A stretch of 64,000 nt of DNA, taken from the NCBI RefSeq assembly GCF_950023065.1, contig NC_088681.1, positions 32,584,836 through 32,648,835 on the forward strand, read 5' to 3'. The stretch comes from Planococcus citri. Taxonomy: Eukaryota > Arthropoda > Insecta > Hemiptera > Pseudococcidae. The translations under genes and the position numbers were made by a program. Below are positions 43,474 to 55,900 of the stretch, piece after piece. A model generated the notes under the pieces. The model made no database searches and was not told where the DNA came from. It was given only the letters and a program-made list of their open reading frames with translations. The stretch's first letter is position 1. The number at the start of each line of letters is the position of its first letter.

Positions 43474-45965
43474 AAAGGGTATAGCAGGTTAAGTATGGTG
43501 AATCGGCCCTTGAAACAGATTTTGACCGCTCCTACCCTAAAAGGTCAACCATGATGAGAAAAAACTGTGATGAAAATTTTGGACCCCTAGGGCAAGTATT
43601 TTGGGGGGGAGGGGCAAAAATGTGCTTTTTCTGGTTAATTTTCTCACTAGACGCCATTTTTCACCAAATGCTGATAAAAATTTCGCGTTTTTTTAGATCG
43701 GTTCTAGAGAGTCCAAAGAACAAAACCAATTTAGGAAAAAAAATTTGGGCAATTTTTTGGGGGGGTTCTGCCCTTTTAAAAATTTTGAACCGCCATTTTG
43801 TAATAAAGGATCAAAGTGACAATGGAATTTTTCTAGTCAAAACACGCGTAATTTATCCGTAAACATACCATAAAAATTTCAAAAATTTTGGAGTGGTGGA
43901 AGTTTGTCAAAAAAAATAAAAACTGACCACCCCTTTGCTTTATTAAGCATAAGCTGCACCTACTATACATGGGTACAAGTTATGGATAAACCACCTATTA
44001 ACCATTGTTTTTATAAAATCATTTCATTCTGATGCCAACAGGAAATATTTATGCGGGGCCTTAACCTCCCGGACCCCTTTCAACCCCCCCCCCCAACCAT
44101 GGTTATTTTAATGAAAAATAAAGTCGCTGATATGGGTGTCGTTTTCATATGAATCGAACCTTCTGAAAACGAATTTGCAGTCGAATTCCCATTTGGACCA
44201 TTTTTTGCCCCCCTCCCCTCACGTCATGATTAAAATGAGTATAGGTAAGCATTTTACACACATATTTAGTCATTATGTTTCGTAGTTTTGTGAATTATTT
44301 TCGCATTAGGTATAACTTCGATGGAAAATAGTCAAAATAAATACGAATATGCAGTCGAATTCCCATTTGACCCATTTCTCTCCCCCCCCCACCACTTAAC
44401 CAGAAATATTATTTATAGATGAAAAATAAATTCGCCGATAATGGTGTCGTTTTTCATATGAATCGAACTTTCTGAAAACGAATTTGCAGTCGAATTCCCA
44501 TTTGAACCATTTTTTTGGGCCCCTCCTCTCTTTGCATTAGGTCTCACAACTGTTAGGAATGCATATCTTGAAAGACCCCCTACAAGTTATAATGCATTGT
44601 GGTACAGTAACTTATAGAGAATCACATTCACAGGCATGCTTTTTGTAAAAAAGATTTTTTATTTTGACTATTTTCCATCGAAGTTGCACCTAATGTGAAA
44701 ATAATTCACAAAACTACGACTCATAATGACTAGGTATATGTGTAAAATGCTTACCTATACTCATTATTCACGACGCAAAGAGAGGAGGAGGAAAATTGTT
44801 CAAATGGGAATTCGACTGAAAATTCGTTTTCAGAAGATTCGATCCAGATGAAAATGACACACATGGCGACATATTATTTTTCATCATAAATAACCATTTG
44901 GGTGGGAGGGGGAGAGGGGCCCAAAAAAATGGTTCAAATGGGAATTCGACTGCAAATTCGTTTTCAGAAAGTTCGATTCATATGAAAAACGACACCATTA
45001 TCGGCGAATTTATTTTTCATCTATAAATAATATTTCTGGTTAAGTGGTGGGGGGGGGGGAGAGAAATGGGTCAAATGGGAATTCGACTGCATATTCGTAT
45101 TTATTTTGACTATTTTCCATCGAAGTTATACCTAATGCGAAAATAATTCACAAAACTACGAAACATAATGACTAAATATGTGTGTAAAATGCTTACCTAT
45201 ACTCATTTTAATCATGACGTGAGGGGAGGGGGGCAAAAAATGGTCCAAATGGGAATTCGACTGCAAATTCGTTTTCAGAAGGTTCGATTCATATGAAAAC
45301 GACACCCATATCAGCGACTTTATTTTTCATTAAAATAACCATGGTTGGGGGGGGGTTGAAAGGGGTCCGGGAGGTTAAGGCCCCGCATAAATATTTCCTG
45401 TTGGCATCAGAATGAAATGATTTTATAAAAACAATGGTTAATAGGTGGTTTATCCATAACTTGTACCCATGTATAGTAGGTGCAGCTTATGCTTAATAAA
45501 GCAAAGGGGTGGTCAGTTTTTATTTTTTTTGACAAACTTCCACCACTCCAAAATTTTTGAAATTTTTATGGTATGTTTACGGATAAATTACGCGTGTTTT
45601 GACTAGAAAAATTCCATTGTCACTTTGATCCTTTATTACAAAATGGCGGTTCAAAATTTTTAAAAGGGCAGAACCCCCCCAAAAAATTGCCCAAATTTTT
45701 TTTCCTAAATTGGTTTTGTTCTTTGGACTCTCTAGAACCGATCTAAAAAAACGCGAAATTTTTATCAGCATTTGGTGAAAAATGGCGTCTAGTGAGAAAA
45801 TTAACCAGAAAAAACACATTTTTGCCCCTCCCCCCCAAAATACTTGCCCTAGGGGTCCAAAATTTTCATCACAGTTTTTTCTCATCATGGTTGACCTTTT
45901 AGGGTAGGAGCGGTCAAAATCTGTTTCAAGGGCCGATTCACCATACTTAACCTGCTATACCCTTT
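43474..45965. mobile_element. 2.5-kb foldback element with roughly 1.05-kb arms
   Basis: Arms at about 43474-44528 and 44911-45965 are reverse complements and differ mainly in homopolymer length by eye. A 103-codon frame appears identically on the plus strand at 43551-43862 and on the minus strand at 45577-45888. The ends read AAAGGGTATAGCAGG and its reverse complement. The 382-bp centre (44529-44910) holds a further diverged copy of arm sequence, so the motif GTCGAATTCCCATTTG occurs about seven times in total. No transposase is recognisable, and I do not regard the 103-codon frame as a gene because it contains homopolymers and no known domain. No target-site duplication was found. A foldback transposon or a recent inverted duplication are both possible. 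Confidence 0.85.
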
Positions 45966-47499
45966 CCGAGTCAGCAAATTTATAGAGGTACTTGTACGAA
46001 TTTGCTTGCCGAGAGCAAGGTAATAAACAACGACTATATATTTTTAGGGGGGTATTTTAAGTGTTCCCGTCGTCGTTGAATGTTTATTGTATTCTTGTGA
46101 TGCTCGTCTCTTCACCGAGCGTGTATATATTCCACACATTATAATACTTTCTCATAGGGTAGCATGATACTCGTAGTACGTACTATAGGGTACCCATAGC
46201 GAAAAAGTTATACGGATATTAAATTCTCTACGTACATATATGCTGCTGTTTCTTCTCTCTATGTATGCCCATCACAAAACCGTCTCACTGCTCAATGCTC
46301 TCTTCTCCATATAACAATGTACAATGTACATACATCGCCTTCTTTCTATATATCGGCCAGCCAAAAACAATATCTTTTAATGAAACCGCCTTGAAATGTG
46401 TTCTATAACGTTTAACAAATGTTTATCATAACGACGAATCATAAAAAAAAACTCATACTCGTTTCTCCTCGTATTAACGTTAAAGTTTTTCAATTTTTTC
46501 CCCCTTTCTTTTTTTCTCTTTCTCTCTCTCGGCTTCAATGTGTACTCGATGAACTGATTCTTTTATCGTAAAAATATATCCTACCTTTTCGCTTGATTTT
46601 CTTCTTATTTTTCGTCTTACACATTCTGTACTCTTGGTATATTTCTTATCTAGCAATATTCGATAAATCATTAGGCTCGCTATTGTTAATGCTTTCACAG
46701 CGGAAGTAAAGTTGTTATTAGTTGGATATATTTTTATGAGAAAATTCCCCATTTCAGGAAGAAATTCTTTAAAAATTAAATAACTTTGTTAGCCGCGTTC
46801 AGTCGGCCGCCTATTCTTTACTTCGAAGATAAATTATACGATTTCTTTTGAAATCTCAGGCGCAGATTTAGTCTTAATTAAATGATTTCTTTCGTAGTGC
46901 ACGTAAATCAGAAGATGACTCGACCATGATGCTGTCTTTGCTTAATAGGTAGTCTATTGAGCATTTTTTTTTTTTTTTTTTGGTCGTACTTGAGTATTTT
47001 TTATGTAGCAAAGTATGAGATGAGTTGATTCGAGCTTCTTTTTTTTGGAAAATTGATGTGGTAGGTTTTGCGAAAAAATCCTCGTAATTTTTCGGTAGCC
47101 AATTCAATAAGATTAAAAAAAAAAGACATATTATATAAGAGGCTTTAAACTCAGCATATTTTTCTGTTGATTTTCGAAATTTTTTGAAAATTCAATTTCA
47201 TCCGTTCATACTGTTGCTCTCCTTTCTTCCCTGATCCAATAATTGAATTCTCCTAAAGGTTCTCATCAGAGAGATCAATTTTTTTCCAAGCTTTTGTAGT
47301 GACAAAAATTATGCGAACATTTGAAACTTCATTATAACAAACCAAGTTATCCCTAATAGCATTTTTTTTTTTTGGATCGAACAAAAGAAAACCGAAAAAG
47401 CATCCATAGATTTTACCACAAGGTTGGATTTTTGATTTTTAAATTTTTGTTGAAAATATGTTGGTCAAAAAAACGCACTCAACGTGTCCGTCTAGAAAT
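45966..47499. other. AT-rich DNA with no recognisable gene
   Basis: The first bases (CCGAGTCAGC) resume unique sequence after the foldback element. No gene is supported; short minus-strand frames at 46480-46752 and 46874-47107 are low in complexity. A T-run lies near 46965-46981. Confidence 0.5.
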
Positions 47500-47900
47500 C
47501 GGTTTAGAGGTTAATGAACTTACCAAGCAGGTCAAGAATAGGCCATAACTCGATTTTTAGCTGTCCAAATTGGTTTTCAAGCCTTCTGAAAAAATTTCAA
47601 AATTCTGGAGAAATTAAAAATCGTGCTAGAGGCTTCAGAATGGCTTGCAATGTGGAAATTCGGACTCGAGAGAGTTGTTTCGAGCAAGATACTGCCAACC
47701 TACAAGTTTTAAAAATTTCTCTGTGAACAGGAAAAAAAACAGTTTTTTTTCAAATTTTCCGCCTTCTTGTTTTAGTACAAAAAGTGCACTCGAGTTGTTT
47801 GCCTGGGAATCGGCTCAAATGTCTCAAACCCTTTAAACAGGTCGAGAATAAGCCACAAGTAGATTCTCAGCTGCTGGAATTGATTGTTATGCCTTTTTGG
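47500..47900 (+). repeat. Two copies of the dispersed repeat
   Basis: Copies at about 47520-47660 and 47830-47890 share the order 'ggtcaagaata(a)gccanaa…gattnttagctgnncaaattg'. The first continues to GCTAGAGGCTTCAGAATGGC, a variant of the GGAGGCTCCAG core. The related frames (47514-47726 and 47645-47836) are repeat by-products. Confidence 0.5.
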
Positions 47901-50387
47901 AGACATTTAAAATTGCAAAAAAAAAAAAAATGACGAGTAAAATAAAAAAAAACCTTGGTCAAAAATGGAATTTTTTAGCGAAATAATAATACCGCTCAAT
48001 CTCCCTCCCTCCCACTCAAAATTACCCTATCTCCAGTATCAATAACTGCTGTTCTTTTTAAGCTACAGGTTCTGAAGTTTCTATGAGACCCTTTCAACTG
48101 ACTGAAAACTTTCTCTTGAGATATATTTTTTTTTAAATTCAAGACGTGGGTGGATATTTTTTTATCTGCCGTAATACCTTTCTTCTCCTTTCTTTTATAT
48201 CGCATTAAATTAATAAGCTTCAAAACGTGTACCTCAACTATTTTTTCAAATAATGGCACGGGAAGCAAGCATGAGACTTGCCATTTGAAAGAACATTCCC
48301 TCAGTTGAAGAAAATAATAAAAATACAGCATCGATTTCAAAATGCATATAAATTCACTCGCTCGAATCTCCGCTTTCCATTTGAAAATGGAAATAATATT
48401 TCCTCCTTGCGCGAAAGCTAGCTCGCCCATTTTCTCTGTGCAGCTTCGTTCACAATCCAGGTAATGATATTTGATGTGTTGAGGCTGCAACAAATGTAAT
48501 ACTATATATGAAAATCTCTAGCTCAGAAACACGGTTTAATCTCATAACACATTCAAAAGGTAGGTAAACGTTTCAATCGTGATGTTTTGCAAAACACATC
48601 TTGAAACTTACAAGCCATTATTTCAATTTACTAAACCTCAAACGTAAACATGCTCTTACATTCGAGCCCACGTATTCAACGTGAAATTCCAAAAGTCTGA
48701 AACTTTCCGCCAAGTAAGAAAAAGGACGCGAGAGGAAAGGTTCTGCAGGAACGAGGAAGGAGTATGCAGGCAAACAATAAGGCAAACTTGTTCTACATCG
48801 AATTATCATACATGAAATTTCCCCTGAAAGCATTTTCTATTCCTGGCTTGTCGTTTTGTACCATCTTACTTGACATGTAACGTCAAAACAAAGAGCATTC
48901 CGACGAAAAAGTAAATAAAACAACAATTTTACACATTTACATGGCAGCGCACGCTTTGGCGTTTTCAAAAAAGTGACAATTTTCTAACGGTGTGTTGCAC
49001 ATACTCGTAAAAGCCTGATGTGCGGTTATTGCTGTACTGATTATGTTATTGGCTGCATTAAATTGAACGACGATGTTGGTACAAATATTTACCGCATTAG
49101 CCAATTACGGAGTTACTACGCATATGTAGGTACTAGGTACCTACGTGCTATAAAGCGTTGATTTGTATATGCCAAAGCAACCTAATGCATCAGATCGTTT
49201 CAATTTTGATGGCATCTTGTCATTTGCATTCTAAACCACCGATCTACATAATTTGTCGATTCTTTTTGAATTCAGGATATCTTAGGTGATACATTTTGCA
49301 AGCACATTTGCCTATAATATAGGTTGTTTGAAGTTCGTTTGAAACATGTATGTCTACCTAACCAGATTAGTACATGTAACTAGATATATATTTGTCCTGT
49401 AGGTAACCTTACCTACATTTACATTAGATCACGAAAACAAATAGTTGGATGAATTTGACCAAATTCATTGAAACATTATTTTTGAGTTGAAAGCCACCCA
49501 GAAAATTTTTTAGCACCAGAGGTATCCGTGGTGGGGAGATATGGGTCCTCATAAACGAGATATTCTCATAGAAATGTTGTTTTTTGGTCTGGACTTTTTC
49601 TTTTCAAATGCGAGGACCTACCTATTTCACATTATTAAGCCAAAACATCGAAGTACGAGTAAGTATACCATTTCTGAAACAGGAGAAATATTTTAGAGCA
49701 CAGTGGTGCCAATTTTTTAGTCGTAATTATTGCCAATTTCAAAAAACCAAAAAAATTTGTAGATGTAGTGGCTCTCTACTCGTATAAGAAATACGCGGCC
49801 TCTCATTCTAAAGTTGCCAGAAATCTTTGTTATTATTTTCTGTTGTCGATTAGGTATTTATGTTTTTTTCAAATTTCATATGTACCGTTATGGTACAAAT
49901 TTGTGACCCCAATGGTGAAACGCCAACCTCACACAGTGCCTGTACAACAATGACCATGATAATTTTGGATCGACATTGGCATCAAAATTTATACCGACCT
50001 CCTGCTACGTAAAGTTATAAAATGTTAGTTTAAAAATCGAAAACTTTTTCCAAAAATTATTTTCTCCAAGGTGGCAATTGCTGGGGCTGAAAGCAGCACT
50101 AACGCGGGGGCCACCGCCGAGAGGTACAGATAGAAAGTGCATACAATCTAGAAGTTGAACATAAACTCTTTATATTGAAGCAGGTGCAATACTTCATCTA
50201 AGAGTACTGAAGTAATACATTTTAATGTCGACAAATGTCAATGTCAATGTTGATGCAAAATTTAACATCAACAAATATGTACATGCATCCACAATACGTA
50301 TCAACATCATTTTCTAAATTTTAGAAATCTTTGAAAATTTGATTGAGGTAGGTATTGATGTATTTGTGGACAATCAACTTTCACATC
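47901..50387. other. AT-rich DNA with no supported gene
   Basis: The 165-codon minus-strand frame at 47996-48493 is the longest non-transposon frame in this part, but it has no recognisable domain and begins without supporting context, so I leave it uncalled. Other frames are shorter. 48390-48480 and 48660-48830 are somewhat richer in GC. No RNA gene or mobile element was recognised. Confidence 0.4.
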
Positions 50388-50389
50388 TA

Positions 50390-51088
50390 AGGGTAGAGGC
50401 ACCAAATATGGACCACTTTTTTTTTTGGAGGATTGCCACTTGAAAACTATAAGGGGTAGAAACCTCCACAAAGGCTTAAAATGAAGTTCCATCCTTCCAC
50501 TAACACTGTACAAAACTTCGGGGGTGAAGGTCAACTTTAAGTATGTTTTTTTTCATTGTTGAGTAACGAGTGTCAAGATGACATTTCAAAATTTTGGTCG
50601 CCTAATATGGACCACCTAAAGAATTTCAAGTAAGTAAACATATTTTTACATTTCAAAACATCATATTTATCTGTAGAAATGAACAAAAAAAAGTATTTCA
50701 AGCATTTCCTTTTTGAGCAGCTGTAAGAAATGATGAAATTGAGTAAAAAAATCAATATCACAGGTGGTCCATATTAGTGTACCCCATTAAAAAAAACTTT
50801 GCACCAAAAATGTCTGTTCATACCCTCATTTTTAGCAAAAGCTGATCACTCCAGCAGAAACTACGTCCTTTTTTGATATTATAAACGTCAATAACATTAA
50901 GAAAATTACACCACATATATATTTTAAAAAATGTTGAAAAAAACTAAAAAAAATGTCAGTGTCTCAAAACAGTTTTTTATAAATTTCTTAGCGAGTTTTA
51001 ACTTTACAGTTGTAAACATTTTTTCCTGACAGATTGCGCTAATTACCAACGAGAACGGGCGCTGGTCCATAATTGGTGCCCTTACCCT
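50390..51088. mobile_element. 699-bp MITE-like element with TA target duplication
   Basis: The left end AGGGTAGAGGCACCAAATAT continues to GGACCAC. The right end is an inverted copy with 24 of 27 positions matching, and TA flanks both sides (50388-50389 and 51089-51090). Two more copies of the 'CC(A/T)AATATGGACCAC' motif lie inside, direct at about 50596-50616 and inverted at about 50762-50783, giving a symmetrical four-site arrangement. The TA duplication fits a Tc1/mariner-like mobiliser. No transposase frame is present. Confidence 0.7.
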
Positions 51089-51090
51089 TA

Positions 51091-54000
51091 CATATCATTG
51101 ACAACTCCAAGCTATGGAAAAATGAATAATTTTATCAATGCCATAAAAAATTTCTATTCCTCATTATACAAAATCATATTTTTAAAATGTTCACTGAACT
51201 TTTAAAGACTAATACAGAAATTTTAATTATGAAAAATTGTTCGACAGAGTTGTGGATGTATATTTCAAGCATTGAATGAGGTATCAGAAATAATGAGAAA
51301 ATTTTGAAAATTTTCATTTATTTGGTTTCTTTACAGACAGGAGATTCCTACTAAATAACTGATTGATCACTTTTTCATCATTATGTTGGAAAAAAATGCA
51401 GTCTGTGTAAATGTCTACATCAACAACATTGTTGTGAGGGTGATAGAGTATGCTGTTCCCAAGTCAGAAACACATGTGGGTAATGAATTTATATTATCAC
51501 TGTTGAAATTTCCACAACTTTTATTAGAGACAGAATTACAACCAAAATATGCGACACTCGAGATATTTTACATCTTGAACAATACGTTGACCTAATATAA
51601 CGATATGTAGGTAGTAGGTACCTACATACGAGAAAATTTCATTATTCGTTCTTTTTAATACCTACTTCTTTTTTTCCACAACAGCACTCACAATACTAAT
51701 TAGTACACTTCTATCTTTCGAAAATTTACAACGCTATCAAAAGAAGAAAATAAGAGGTCATTTCAACGTCAAGTTTATTTTGGTAGCATAGTTTTTACTT
51801 ATTTTTTCTCTTTTTTCTTACTTTTCCCATCTGATACTACAAACACTCGTATACTAGTAGTCATCGCGTTATTCGCTCGTAACAATACGACGGTAAAAGA
51901 AACACTAATACTGTACGTACAAAGTAATCTTCGTGTTGCACAAAAGCATCTCACTTCGTAGTTCGTATCACGTTTTTATCATCATTTAATAACATAAAAC
52001 TACCAAGCTGCTTATACGCATCGAATAGTTTACAATTTATTCATGCTTTTTACCGCAGATTTCGCGAGATGTTTGTACGGGAAGGAGAGGGGGGGTTTCA
52101 ATTGTACGTTAGAATTTTTCAATTGATGAAAAGTCTGGGAAAGTTGAGCGAGGCGTGATTTAGAAATCGTCTGTTTCTTTCAAAAATAAATTCTGATTCT
52201 TGTGGGTATTTACTTTGGAACTTTTTGCAATCATTTACTAAACTGAAATTGATTTTATGTTATGGGGTTCCGAAACGAAAAATTAATGTTGGTCAGAAAT
52301 GTTGAACCTCCATCTTTCACAAAGCAAAATTGAACTCTCATACTCAACTTTCATACTGCTACAAAATGTGTAAGAGCAAAAAAGTTTCATAAACTTGACC
52401 TAATTTTAAAGACGAAAAACGTCATAAAAATTGTTATTTTGATATCCTGCTTGGAAACTGAAGAAGCTCCAAAACACGAAAATTCTTTCAAGGTTAACTG
52501 AATCGCAAAGTTATACGAGTTCTTCAAAAATATTCACATTACTTCCAAATATAATCGAGACAGCCAGCAGACTGAAATTGACACCGATTCTTTTGTTCGC
52601 TGTTATACCAATAAGCAAAGATGGTATTTTCCCGAAAGAATACCTATAAAAGGTCTGCACATTGGGAAAAAATTATGTATTCGAATCGTACCTATAAATA
52701 AATTAAAATCTCGTTTTAAGAAAAATGATGAAATTATACGGCGAGCTTTTCCCTATTACTTTTTTATGCATAATTCGATATATATATAAGCTTAAAACAA
52801 ATTTCATTTTCCATCAATATTTAATTGATTGCGGAAACTTCCAAAATGCCTACCGTTTTGGCTTATACTTGCATATTCATTACACGCACTTTGCGTGTTG
52901 AACGATCGCTATAGATATCTAGAGCAGAGAATTTATCCTCGCATTTGGCAGCTTGGCACCTATAACCTTTAAAACACTCGAATTGGTGAAATTTTCCACC
53001 ATCATTCGCGTAGTACTAAACTGTGCTCAATTGAGTGTAAATCCAAGCATACCTATATTTTCGAACGAATCAATACAATACGTATAGCAATGCTCAAATA
53101 GCGTGTAAAAGGGTAATTAATTTACCCATTAACATTAAAAATTACTTTTGAAATTGATACCGTAACATACACAAACATGTAAACAGTAATGAGAAAGTAT
53201 ATTAACATTCAATATTTATACATTTGTATAGGAAGGATAAAAAAAAAAGAAACGATAAAAAAAAATCATCGATTATAAGACTATTAAACATTTATATGTA
53301 TAAACTGGAATGCTATACTCTAATTGATTATATCAACGCGACCCTTATATTATTATTTGTCATTGGTATAGCCGAGGGTAAACTTCATCAATAATTCAAC
53401 CGATATAATCACCTTATACATTATAACTTATACTTACACCTACCTAACTGCACTGTATCTATGTAGAAACATTTACTTACCTATATACTTACCTGCTGGC
53501 AAAATTTAGCAAATTTTTGGAAAAATTTAAATAGCTACCTATATATAGCTTAATTACGTACTATCACGTCGACGACGTGTAAGCTCACGCAAAGAAAATC
53601 GTATTTGCACATTTTCAATATCTCTGCTTTCGCAGGCCTCCTAATATTGCTAGAAATGCTCGTCGATGCAATTTCCTTGGTCTATTTGGCGCGCTAAAAT
53701 TCTGGCAAATAAAATTAGCTCGAATAATTATTCTGGTAAATTTTAACCGCGTTAAGTTTATTTAACGTAGAGCCTCGGTAATCGTTCTATATACCAAAAC
53801 ATTGAATACACACCATTGTAGTACTAAACTAAACTATAGGGCTATACGTCCGTTCGTCGAGTTTGTTTTAAGCTTTAGAATGGGTTAGATTAACCCGGCT
53901 AAGGATTATGTTACTATCATCGAAACGTGTAATAATTATTCTTCTCATACATATTACATGTAGATAGGTATTGGTAACTTGGCTCAATAATCGCCCCCTA

Positions 54001-55049
54001 TTCTTTTCTAAAAGGTTGTAAAATAAACCAAATTATCGACTTTTGAAAAATCCTTACGATTACGTATGTAGTGTAGGTATGTTAATTTATAAAGATTTCA
54101 TTTTCCTTCTTTCGAGAATGTTGAATAAGTTTTCCTTCTCAGTTACCTATTCAATTTGCACGCAGATAAAATAGGTAGGTATTAAAGGTAGGATTGATTA
54201 GGATGAAAAAGAAAACTCTCTTAATATTATAAATTTTTATCAACAAAACGTGCCTCTCGTATTTTTACGCGGATTTGTGTTCAAAAAGGGTGAAATTTTT
54301 TAGCATTAAACATACTATATGGTACCTGAAGGAATTTATCCTGCACAACTTGAAAGAAAAACCAAACGTACCTACGGTGTACGCTCACATATTCGGCATA
54401 TAAAGAAAATAGAATAACGCGCATAATTTCACGAGATTTTATTGGGTTGGCTTTCTTTCAGGGGATCAAATATGTTTATAGTAAACGAGAGGAACTGAAA
54501 CAGTTACTTACACTTTCCGTAACACGATACGTGGAATTTTTTGCCGCCTATTTTAAAACCTAATTTATGGCTCGAATTTCCTCTCTTATCTATTGGGGTA
54601 AGAACAATGAGTTATCGACATCGTTTGAAGTTTATTTTTTCTAAACGTAATTTATTAATTTTGTTTTCATTTTGCGTATGTTTTTTTTGGATGAAAAAAG
54701 TGAGGTAAGGTTGTGCCTTTGGAGAAATGGCTAGTTTATGATTATAAAAAAAAATTGAAAGTATTTTGGTGTAAATAAATGATCTAAGGTGATAATTTTT
54801 TCCCTTTTGGGAATGCCTGGAATCAGATTTAATTTTACATCAGGAGATTATGACTGAATAAAGTTCAAAAAAAAATCAGGGGAAATCATTTCTCTGAAAA
54901 ACCGAACAAAGTACCTGTTTGAATTGAAAATCAATTTTATCTAGGTGTGAAAAAGGTCGTTTTTTTGTAGACATTTACAAGAAAGATATCCCAACTGGCG
55001 CAACAATTTTAAAACTGGATAAAGTTAGACCAGAAGTACATACTAGAAG
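51091..55049. other. AT-rich DNA with no recognisable gene
   Basis: No supported gene over nearly 4 kb. The only frame over 60 codons (51383-51595) has no recognisable domain. The sequence looks unique and AT-rich, with local TAGGTA/TACCTA-rich spots near 51605-51625 and 53440-53500. It could be intronic or intergenic. Confidence 0.5.
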
Positions 55050-55900
55050 AGCCCGAAAAAGTGTATCACCAACTGAAATTTCAGGTGCTGAAGTGCATTT
55101 CTAGATTATTGGTAAATTTTTAAAACCAAAAGACCAAAAATGAAAAAAAAATCCAAATTTGACCAACCTGGCCTGAAAAAGACATTGATTTTGGAAAAAT
55201 GGTGTGTGGTCTGCCTTATAGTGAGTCGTTAACTACACCAATCGTGAGCATACTTGCTAAATTTGATTTGACCAAATTTTATTGGGTGTTTCATGGAAAA
55301 CTGAAATTTCCAAAATTTTCTGGAGGCTCCAGAATGGCTTAAAACCAGCTCCAGTCGACTCAGCATGTTGAAATATTGAGGTATAGAGTAAATTTTAGCT
55401 TTTCAACGCTTTCAAAAATATGCTGGAGGCTCCAGAACATCTCAAAACCATTTGAAACTGTTTCCAATCGATGGGGGGGGAGGAGTAGGGGTGGTGGATG
55501 AAAATAGGGTAAGTATGTTATGTACCAATAGATATTAAATTTCAGCTTTCTAGTTCAATTTCGTGAATTTTGAGTTTTCCCCCATTTCTGGTCCTTTTGC
55601 AATCGAGAAATGCACTTTGGCACTTGAAAATTGAAATTTTGATTGGTGATACACGTTTTTACGCTGATCTAGTTTTGTTTGGTTCCAAGAGATACTTTCC
55701 TTCATTTTTTTAAAAGAAATGCAGGGGGCTCCAGAGCATAGAATTGGAACCACCCTCAATTTATTGATGAAGTTGAAAAAGAGGTGTATACAAAATTTCA
55801 ACCAGGTATCCGACTCAAATTAGGTACCTACCTACATTTTTTTGAAAATTGCGGGTTCCAAAAAATTTTCTGGAGGCTTCAAAATGATTTCTAACCACAA
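55050..55900. repeat. Dispersed-repeat copies
   Basis: CTGGAGGCTCCAGAATGG near 55320, CTGGAGGCTCCAGAACAT near 55420 and CTGGAGGCTTCAAAATG near 55870 mark successive copies. The segment CCAGTCGACTCAGCATGTTG (about 55351-55370) is shared with about 2082. 'Caccaactgaaatttcaggtgctgaagtgcatttctag'-like sequence near 55065 matches the family in the 1.7-kb foldback. No gene is supported. Confidence 0.55.

Noticed and set aside
43551..43862. 103-codon frame present identically in both arms of the 2.5-kb foldback, as a possible conserved gene
   Set aside because: Identity follows from the inverted duplication; the translation contains homopolymer-derived Gly and Phe runs and no known domain.
43474..45965. 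Target-site duplication for the 2.5-kb foldback
   Set aside because: Flanks (…ACTTAGC and CCGAGTCAG…) do not share a convincing direct repeat.
47996..48493. 165-codon minus-strand open frame
   Set aside because: No family resemblance, and the frame lies partly beside repeat sequence; nothing beyond length supports it.
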